64,000 nt of DNA from Metallyticus violacea (Eukaryota > Arthropoda > Insecta > Mantodea > Metallyticidae), in NCBI GenBank assembly GCA_030762175.1, contig CM060843.1, forward strand, positions 117,310,869 through 117,374,868, in the 5' to 3' direction. Below, piece after piece: positions 56,640-64,000 of the stretch. The number at the start of each line of letters is the position of its first letter. The stretch's first letter is position 1. Made by a program: the position numbers and the translations under genes. The notes beneath the pieces were generated by a model, which saw nothing but the letters and a program-made list of their open reading frames with translations, searched no databases and had not been told where the DNA came from.

Positions 56640-57236
56640 AGTTGTTAGCACTAACTCCACTACTTTTTAAAACTTAGTCTGGTGGTTCTAGTAGAAACTT
56701 GCTGAGTTCATTCAGTGGCGGAAAATTAAAATTCATTGAGTTCTTATTTTTTAAAATAAAAATTCTCTCCCAAGTGGATAGTTGTGTTGGGTTGAAAAGT
56801 TGTTTCAGTAATTTAATTTCTGGTTTTATCTTATGATTTTTGTTCCAAAAATGAACTGCTATTGCTGATTTGTCTACCTGTTTCAATCTAATGTTCCTAA
56901 AGTGTTCTTTTCTTCAAATTTCTAAATTTTTTTTCATTTTCCCAATGTAGCTCTGCTCACAATCTGCACATTTAATCTCATATATTCCTGATTTTTGCTC
57001 TATAGGGATTTTATCTTTCATTGTGCAATGTACTAAATTTTTTGTATTATATTTGTTCTTTGGGGCTAACATTATTCCATGTTCTTTGAATATCTTCCTA
57101 AATTTGTTGTGGTAAGTTGGGAGGTATGTGAAACTTTTGAATTTATATCTTTATTTGGTGTTCTTAAGTGTGGAAACTTCCTTTACCAATTTTTGTCTTT
57201 TGGCTTTATTGATGTTTTTTGTTAACAACTGGAACA
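56640..57236 (-). pseudogene. PLE endonuclease remnant, another subfamily
   Basis: From 57230 down: KAKRQKLVKEVSTLKNTK, SFTYLPTYHNKFRKIFKEHG, IMLAPKNKYNTKNLVHCTMK, then SGIYEIKCADCEQSYIGKMK (GIY, Cys pair, YIG). After a frameshift comes KQVDKSAIAVHFWNKNHKI, then STWERIFILKNKNSMNFN with the catalytic Glu. It ends LLEPPD as in the copy near 63150. RT and ribozyme parts are not seen. Confidence 0.82.
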
Positions 57237-57300
57237 CATTAATGTAGGATATATTACCACTCCCTTGTCTACAGCTTTGTAAGTACAGTTTTACTTAAAG
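57237..57300 (+). repeat. repeat F copy
   Basis: Contains acattaatgtaggatatatt, then accactcccttgtctacag, then ctttgtaagtacag, shared with 19845-19920 and (inverted) about 60147-60200. Here it abuts the truncated 5' side of the PLE endonuclease remnant. Confidence 0.55.
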
Positions 57301-57935
57301 AACTATACATAAAGTAAAAGAATATTTTTATAAATATAATGATTGTAGCAATAATCTTCTACGAATAAATCAGAACACTGGTGTAACAACTTTAATTTTT
57401 TACACACGAATATTATTCACCATTGTCCCCAGTCTCAATAAAATGTTAATTTTCCTCTTTAAAAAAAAAAAAAAAAACACACAAAATCTAAGGCTGTGTC
57501 TGTAGAAGCTGGTTTCTGTTCACATCCAGCAACTGAACAGTCTTTCATAAATAAACCTTTTTGTTTTGTTAAAATCATGTAAACTGGTGGTATTGGTTCC
57601 AGAAAGAAAGCTGTCACCATTCTTAATCATATAAATAATCTTTTGGGAATTTCACTTTACCCTTGAACCCTATGTTACATTTTTTATTTTGAACTTTTAT
57701 AACTTGCATATCTAAGACTATGAATTTTCTTAAAGTGTCAGTTTATAGGTTTTCCATTTTATATTATTCTTTCCATTTGTTTTCCTTTACTAGTTCCTTG
57801 ATTTTTAAACTTAAAAAATGCTCTATTTTATGTCTCCAGTTTCATCTAGAACATTTGGGAGCTTTTTTCTATTGGCTGTAATTGAAAAATGACAAACATA
57901 TTCTAATTTATGTAAGAACTTTTGAAAAATAAGAC
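57301..57935. other. unassigned AT-rich sequence
   Basis: An A run at 57462-57477. No gene seen. Confidence 0.4.
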
Positions 57936-58090
57936 ATTTTTAAAAAATTCCGTTGGAACTCACACGGAGAAGCTTGTTCCAAAAAATTTTTAAAGATATT
58001 AACATTAAATTGGCACCTGTTAACAGATATACTTGAAAAATGCTTTAGTGGACAACAGTTTTAATAACATTCCATTACCATTGTTTATTT
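57936..58090 (+). mobile_element. PLE fragment: 5' tail joined to endonuclease linker
   Basis: The tail motif gttggaactcacacggagaag (57952-57972) is followed directly by a frame reading FQKIFKDINIKLAPVNRYT, the segment between RT and endonuclease in other copies, then VDNSFNNIPLP. The piece ends near 58090. It shows again a tail fused to interior sequence with the intervening element missing. Confidence 0.6.
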
Positions 58091-58718
58091 ATCAATGCGT
58101 TGGACTGACTAATAACATGAAGAAAGTGCATTTTGAATTTTATGTATAAATTATGTTTTGAATGGCAGCTTCACAGTTTCTTTTTTTATACACCATTCCT
58201 ACAAATAGGCACCAACTCCTAGAGATGTAGAACCTGAGCTCTCCCAAACATTTTGCAGAAGGATAATGATAATATTGAAATATATTTCAATATTAGTTTA
58301 CATGTGTTGAATTTAATAAAAGATATCAATTTGGGAGGAATTCACCTAAAAGACTTTAAGTAGCTACATAGCAATATTATGGTTAACATAAAGCCATCCT
58401 GTCCACTAGCTGGGCAGTTTGCTTCTCATAATTATCATAATTTTATTCCAATTATGAGCAAATGATTCATTTTCTTGAAGAATTGTCAGAAGTATATGCA
58501 TTAGATGTAGGTTCTAAAGCAAATGGTTTTTGTCCTCAAATGCATTAATTTAATTCATATACTTATGTGTGTGTTATAAAAGATAATTTGTCATATTGTT
58601 GCAGTTAACTCTTGTTACAGAAAAAAACCTGAGTTTTCAAGAATCATATTCTATGTTTCAGCACATGCAGAAACCCTATCACATATCAGATCCATTTATG
58701 ACACATTATGCAAAGAAT
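58091..58718. other. unassigned AT-rich sequence
   Basis: I see no gene or definable repeat. Confidence 0.4.
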
Positions 58719-58785
58719 GAATGAATGGTGTTTAATGCCACAGAGGTACCACAGGTGATTATGGGAAGAAATAAAATGTGTCCAA
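58719..58785 (+). repeat. repeat D copy
   Basis: gaatggtgtttaatgccac and gaggtaccacaggtgatta match the other repeat D copies at 14762, 20094 and 22865. Confidence 0.5.
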
Positions 58786-59116
58786 TTTCTTTATTTAAAA
58801 GAACCACAGCTACCATGTCAAAGATGCACTTCAAAAAGATTAGATCCTGAAGTGTTCCTCAAAGTTTTACCATACCTAAAGATATGTACCATATAATGTT
58901 TTTTTTAATTGATGTTTAAGTTCAATATCTTCTGTCTAAATTTGAAAGTGTTGCCTCTTATCTGATAGTTAAAATTGATCAATTCATCACAAATAGAAGT
59001 AATGATATTACAAACTTGTCAATTTTTTAAAATATGATATTGATCTTGTTAGTTGACATTGCAACTCAACATGGTGATGGACATTTTGAAATCAAAGGCG
59101 AACAACAAATCTCTCG

Positions 59117-59344
59117 TATTTGTTAAAATATTGAAACTATTTACAGTGAAGGTCTTGTATATTGATTGATACACTGTGGGTAATTTTTATACACTTCACT
59201 TACATGTTTTTAAAAACAGGACATGTTTCAAGAACCGTTGTTCCCATCGTAGCTGTTGACCCACTGACGATGGGAACGATGGTTCTTGAAACATGTCCTG
59301 TTTTTAAAAACATGTAAAAGTTACCCACAGTATATCAATCAATA
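59117..59344. mobile_element. PLE-derived palindrome with TSD and ribozyme core
   Basis: The 13-bp TSD aacaaatctctcg at 59104-59116 and 59345-59357 brackets 228 bp. Within it, arms 59161-59250 and 59267-59343 are inverted copies (attgattgata.actgtgggta, tttttaaaaacaggacatg, tttcaagaacc, gttcccatcgt) around a 16-nt centre. The plus-strand arm carries CUGACGA (59264-59270), extra U, stem II GGGAAC/GUUCUU, GAAA (59288-59291), ACAUGU and C17. The mirror arm's core has lost bases. No coding sequence. Confidence 0.82.
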
Positions 59345-60143
59345 AACAAATCTCTCGATAATTTTTCCTCAGTTGTACAGTTTCTGAAAAGTGATAAATG
59401 TGCACCTGAAGTTCTTCCAAAGTTAACCAAATTTGCATGACCAGTTTTAACTTTTCTATTGTCAACTTGTATGTTGAAAGATCAAGATCATTCTTGAGCC
59501 TTAGAAGGTTTAAGCACTACTTAAGATCACCAGAGGTACTGGGCCATTTTAAACTGCCACCTAAACATTACCAGCCATTTGGATCTTGATGGCAGTATAG
59601 CTGGCCAGTTAATTGGAAGAAATGAGCTGTGGTGGCAGATGTTCAAGAGCCTTTTATTAAAATACAAGTTTCTTAAGATTTTTGTTTCCTAAGAACCTTT
59701 GATTTAAAAGTTTTCAGTTTAAAGTTATTCTTATTTATATCTTAAACTATTTTTATTGATTTGCATTCATAGATTTTTTAATAATAAAATCTAATAGCAT
59801 TATTGAACAAGTACATAGATTTATTTCATTTTGTCAAACATCATAAATTTGTCACTTTATTTTAATTTATCTGGCTATTAATGCCACCATTAATAAAGAT
59901 ATAATTTTTAATTATATTAGGGTGAACATTTATAAACATTTTTTGGTTGAAATCACTGATGAATATATTTACAAATCTCATAGAGAGAGGTTGTGCTCCC
60001 AAATATATTGTAAAAATTGTTGGCACCTGTGTCTCTACAACATTCTAACCATTTGCTACCAATGGCAAAACGTCTTATGAAAATCTTATGAAAATTATAT
60101 AATAAAGTGTTTTAGTATTACAAAAACTATTTAGTTGATAAAT

Positions 60144-60345
60144 ATTGTACTTATAAAGTTGTTGACAATGGAGTGGTAATATATCCTAAACTTAGGTATT
60201 AATTTTTTGCTTTCATTTCGAGTAATGGTGGTTCGGTGAGCAACTGAAGATGGGAGAGAGTCTCCTGAAATGTGTCTTACTTTATGTAAGTAAATGCAGT
60301 TTAGTGTAAAAAAATGAATACCTAAGTGTAGGATATTTAGTTGAT
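60144..60345 (+). mobile_element. PLE-derived terminal repeat with ribozyme core
   Basis: Inverted ends tatcctaaacttaggtatt (60182-60200) and aatacctaagtgtaggatat (60319-60338) flank a hammerhead-like segment. That segment has CTGAAGA (60244-60250), extra T, stem II GGGAG/CTCCT, GAAA (60267-60270) and ATGTGTC (palindrome altered). The left flank matches repeat F inverted. No coding sequence. Confidence 0.55.
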
Positions 60346-60411
60346 TATTACATGTTAAGAAATTCATTCTATATTTTCTACATTAAAACACCAAATAAGA
60401 AGATGTAGGTT

Positions 60412-60470
<59 letters not shown>
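60412..60470. repeat. (TAA)n microsatellite
   Basis: About 19 uninterrupted TAA/AAT units. Confidence 0.97.
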
Positions 60471-60919
60471 TTGATTAAACATATTTATCACATAGGAATA
60501 CACATGACAAGCTTTCACTTATAAGCTACCTTCAATATTTTTCAGATTAAGTATTTTCATTGTTTGCTCTTTACCATAGATGTGCTCAGAAGGGACCAAT
60601 TGCAGTTTAAAAGGACCAATAACTTTTATTATTATTGAGCTATCTTTATGTATCACATAGAGATGCTATCCTGTGTAATAAACTACATAAATCATTTTAA
60701 AGCACTTCAAGCACAGAATTTAAAAAATGTGTTAAAAAACCTAGTGTTAAAAGATAATTTTTGTACTGTGGAGGAATTCTTGGAAACTAAGTTATAGAGT
60801 TAGATATGTATATAATTAATTTATAGTTATAAATTATTATTAATTGATGAGTGTGCAAACTATACATAATCAGTGAAAAGAGACTTGAACCTTAAAGGTA
60901 CTTTATAGAATTTCTATTT

Positions 60920-61012
60920 AACCGGTTCTCGAAACTGGTTCCATACATTTATGAAGAGTAAGTGAAGCTTTAAGAGTGTGTAGTTCAACTGAATCATATA
61001 ATGATATCAATT
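60920..61012 (+). mobile_element. 93-bp PLE 3'-end insertion with perfect TSD
   Basis: The 11-bp TSD aatttctattt at 60909-60919 and 61013-61023 brackets 93 bp. These begin inside the ribozyme (ccggttctcGAAAC) and run through tggttccatacattta, gtaagtgaagctttaag and gtgtagttcaactgaatc to the 3' terminus. It belongs to the copy 1/copy 2 subfamily. Confidence 0.82.
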
Positions 61013-61023
61013 AATTTCTATTT

Positions 61024-61835
61024 GTTAGACAAAAAATATTAAAATATCACTACTTAATAATTCTCTAGTGGTAGTTAATATGGAATAGGGGTTCAATATT
61101 CATTGTTCACTTGCAGGCTGATGCATTAGATTTGGAATCAATTTTCTTGATATACTGATGATATTTATTTATTTATTTATTTATTTTTTTTTTTTTAACA
61201 CAGATTAGAACTTTATTTAGGTATATGTGTTCTTATTCTATCCATAATGTCTTAATTTATTTTAATGGTAAAATTAAAGTACGAAAGTTATACTATAGCT
61301 TTTGTTCATATTGTTCTAATTTTTTATCATATTTAACTACAAAGATATACTATGGCTTTTGTTATATGTAGGATTAAAAAAAGTCTCTGTGTATACATGG
61401 TTAAAAATGAAACCAAATTCAAAGATGAGCAATTTTTTGCATAACATGACAGACCAAACTCAAAATGTGACTTTAGTCCAAGTTTATGTTTTTCTACACT
61501 TGATAAGTGTACTTAATTTCTTCATTCAACTAGGTTCAGCAGTTCAGTTTCTACTACAACTATAGTTCATATTAAGTAAAACTAGGTACATATATTATTT
61601 TTGTATATTGTGTCTTAGTTAGCCTTCTATAATACACGAAATTTTAATAGCAATTTTAAAACTGTAGTTCTTTTGATAATGCTGTGTTTTTATCATCATC
61701 ATTATTATTACAGAATAGCATTTTAATATTATATAGATAGATACACTGTATTGTGGATTGTGGAAGTAGTTGATTTCAGTAATTGCATATGAGGCTTCAA
61801 ATGATTTTTCTTTTACATTCATGGTTGGTTGGTTG
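61024..61835. other. unassigned AT-rich sequence
   Basis: Contains a (TTTA)n/T-rich run at 61165-61198. No gene seen. Confidence 0.4.
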
Positions 61836-62690
61836 CTAGTGTCCATTAGGGATGTTGATATTTATAATTTTTTCCCTAGCTTCCGAATAAAGAGCTTTCA
61901 GGTTATTTTTAATTTGTTTGTTGTTATATAATTGGCTACATTTCAGTAGATATTCTTTGTTTAAGATGGTATTCACGTCCTTACACAGTAGACAGTGACA
62001 ATCCTTGATCATTTCACCTTGAAGAGATATTCTGACAGGCAATCATGGCAATCAATTAAGCGGAATCGGGCATCTCCAATTTTTCTTGCTTTCAATAAAA
62101 GATGTTTGAAAGTATTTAGATCTTCATAGGGTTTTCCTTTAAGCTTTTTATATATATATATTTTTTTGTTGTCCTTGTTCAATATTAATCTTTTTAAGAG
62201 TTTCAATTTAGAGGGAGGTTCTAGTTCAAAAGGTGGTTTTCATTTTATGGTGGCTCCTTTTTTTGCTGAAGTATCAGCAATCTTATTTCCCTTCAATCCC
62301 ACATGGCTCAGGATTCATTGTAAAACAATTTCTGTATTTCTGATCTGGATGGTAGGATATAGTTTTCTAATTTTATTTATAGTGTATGTTGGGGGGTAAC
62401 TGTAATTCACTATACTTTGTAGTGCTGTTTTAGAGTCATTTAAGATAACAGCTCTTTTATTTATGTTATCTATACAGTAGAATTTTTGTAAAGTTGCTAA
62501 TGGCCATTATTTCACCATCAAAATTGGTAACATACTGCCCCAAAGGTTTATATTGAGAGAGCTGTTCACAGTATATTTTCTTTTTTAAGAGATCCATCTG
62601 TATACATCTACACCATTTATCAAATGGATAATAGTTGTTTAGTGTACTAAGTGCTATCAATCTAAATACTTCAAATGGATATATTTTTCA
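61836..62690 (-). pseudogene. I-type LINE, RNase H and cysteine-tail remnant
   Basis: From 62620 down: YTDGSLKKEN (frame +1; the first catalytic D of RNase H), then LGQYVTNFDGEIMAISNFTK (the catalytic E), then after decayed sequence the tail NWRCPIPLN, LQGEMIKDCHCLLCKDV and LNKEYLLKCSQL (cysteine motif C.C..C with a later Cys). Multiple frameshifts. It resembles the LINE at 24028-25325 in domain order but is too diverged to be the same subfamily by eye. Confidence 0.7.
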
Positions 62691-63053
62691 TATGAGCAGG
62701 CTTTGTCAGTTGAGGTAATTGTTGACTTTGTGGCATCTAAAACTATATTAAAGCAATAGAAAGGCTTTATATAGAAATAAGTATTAGCTGGGAAGAAATA
62801 CTAGTCATATATTTTAATTGTCTACAATATAGTCAAGTTCATGGTTATAAGGATGTAAATGATATAAAGAAATAAAGAGCTCTGAAATGAATATAGCTAT
62901 ATTATGCAAATTGTTTAAATCTTCTACTTGTGTCCACTTGTTAATTAAATAAAGAAATATTGTAATCTTAAAAAAAGTTAGGAACAGTGAAGTTGTTACA
63001 TATACAAATGAGTCAGTATTAGGTGACACTAAAACTTCGCTAACTGGTTAATT

Positions 63054-63096
63054 CTTCAGAACATGTTTCAAGAGCATTTGCTCTCATCTTCAGCTG
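63054..63096 (-). ncRNA. hammerhead-type ribozyme, ACAUGU subfamily
   Basis: On the minus strand: CUGAAGA (63093-63087), extra U (63086), stem II GAGAGCA and UGCUCUU, GAAA (63069-63066), palindromic ACAUGU (63066-63061) and U17 (63060). Stem I is CAG/CUG, only 3 bp. The core is intact, with the same extra U as the 16421-16467 copy. Confidence 0.6.
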
Positions 63097-63365
63097 GGGA
63101 CCGACTAACTCTAGAGGTGACGTAGTGGCATCTGGTGGTTCCATTAGATAATGGAACAGGAAGTCCATTGGTGGAATGTCAAAATTCATAACTCTATGTT
63201 TATTTTTTAAAGTATAAATATTTTCTCATATTGCCAATTCCTTGGGATTGGTGGTAGCTTTTAACAGTTTGGCTTTTCCTGCAATGTCACGATTGTAAGT
63301 CCAAAAGTGATCTGCAACCGCTAATTTATCCACTTGTTTATATCTTAAATTTGAAGTATTCTTAT
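63054..63365 (-). mobile_element. PLE 3' end: endonuclease C-terminus plus ribozyme
   Basis: From 63360 down the frame reads RYKQVDKLAVADHFWTYNRD, KAKLLKATTNPKELAI, a stop where Trp is expected before Glu, ENIYTLKNKHRVMNFDIPPM and LMEPPDA. The ribozyme follows at 63094-63054. The first half of the endonuclease is missing. An RT on the opposite strand begins 20 bp away. Confidence 0.8.
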
Positions 63366-63384
63366 ATGTTAATTCATATGAACT

Positions 63385-64000
63385 TGTGGACCAATTTAAT
63401 AATGAGTGGATTTTGCTGAATGACGCCTTGATCTCTTTTGATGTTGCATCTTTGTTTACTAGTATTCCTACAAAAAACCTGCTCTTAAATCTCCAGAATT
63501 GACTAAAAAGTATGAACTTAACAGTATGGTTTCATTATGTGGATGACACACTGGCAATAGTACCAAAAAAACAAATAGAAGATGCCCTAAAATTACTAAA
63601 GTTGCAGGACCAAAATATTAAATTCACTATGTAATTGGAGGAAAGTGCTTATTTACCTTTTTTGAACCTAAAAATATACAGGAGAAACGACATAATTTCA
63701 TTCGGCATGTGTAGGAAACCTACATATACAGATAATCACATAAAGAATAACAGTTTCAGCCCTAAACCACACCAACAGCCTTGTCCATAGATTGGTAAAC
63801 ATACCACTCAACAAAGAAGAGTATTCAGCAGAATACCGTTATATCATCAAAGCAGCCCTCATCAATGGATTCAGCAGTTCTTTAGTTGATAAGAAGATCA
63901 GACATTTCGAAAGACAGAAAGATATTAAAAACACCACAACTCTCTCCACGATAAAAAAGGACATGGTTTTTAAAAGATTCACATATCATCCATGGGCAAA
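63385..64000 (+). pseudogene. PLE reverse transcriptase, internally deleted, runs off the window
   Basis: The plus-strand frame reads VDQFNNEWILLNDALISFDV followed by ASLFTSIPTKNL (motif A). After a stop at about 63498 comes VWFHYVDDTLAIVPKKQIED (motif C), NIKFTM and, after a frameshift, FLNLKIYRRNDIISFGMCRK and PTYTDNHIKN. Motif B (Q..G..MGSPLSP) and roughly 80 residues around it are missing, an internal deletion. The closing sequence ccatgggcaaa matches the YHPWA block of other copies, so the endonuclease should continue past 64000. Confidence 0.82.

Noticed and set aside
60131..60367. 78-codon minus-strand open frame
   Set aside because: It is antisense to PLE-derived inverted ends and a ribozyme-like core and has no protein motif.
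1..64000. CRISPR arrays or prokaryotic operons
   Set aside because: The only regularly spaced repeats are microsatellites; there are no repeat-spacer arrays and no clustered intact genes.

Overview
This window is AT-rich nuclear DNA from an animal, most probably an arthropod. The evidence for that is a split mitochondrial LYR-family gene, GIY-YIG Penelope-like elements (PLEs) carrying hammerhead-type ribozymes, RTE-, CR1/Jockey- and I-type LINEs, tRNA-derived SINEs and many long microsatellites. The species cannot be named from the sequence. Almost all of it is non-coding and repeat-derived. Nothing prokaryotic is present (no operons, no CRISPR arrays).

The one host gene I recognise is ETFRF1 (LYRM5). 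It lies on the + strand as two coding exons (6949-6987 and 11559-11768) that join in phase 0 to give an 82-residue protein, with a polyadenylation signal at 12105. Its 4.6 kb intron holds a palindromic pair of PLE ends, a SINE fragment and a decayed RTE LINE. The 3' splice site and the first bases of exon 2 are tandemly duplicated. Two further minus-strand open segments (29003-29125 and 36507-36564) have splice-like borders and look like internal exons of an unidentified gene.

Layout: 0-5 kb holds a decayed RTE LINE with a full-length SINE-A inserted in its endonuclease, a short hAT-like MITE and a second SINE-A. 6.9-12.1 kb is ETFRF1. 12.6-15.2 kb has SINE and LINE fragments. 16.3-17.95 kb is a PLE with readable RT and GIY-YIG endonuclease and a well-preserved ribozyme. 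20-23 kb has SINE-B, a transposase remnant and an LTR-like promoter block. 24-25.5 kb is an I-type LINE. 25.5-47.7 kb is mostly unassigned, with a PLE bounded by a target-site duplication (TSD) at 30.4-31.8 kb and several microsatellites. 47.7-48.75 kb is a second PLE of the 16.3 kb subfamily in opposite orientation. 49.1 kb has a hAT/ZMYM-like transposase fragment, and 51.5-55.5 kb has CR1/Jockey-like LINEs. 55.5-64 kb is dense in PLE pieces, including very short insertions with TSDs.

The PLEs are the theme of the window. More than a dozen loci share a 5' tail motif (GGAAC..CACAGTGAAGC), inverted terminal arms and a ribozyme whose stem III is a 6-nt palindrome (ACCGGU or ACAUGU). Several are only 52-230 bp long yet are flanked by perfect 11-15 bp TSDs. 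They look like non-autonomous, nearly interior-free products of the same retrotransposition process.
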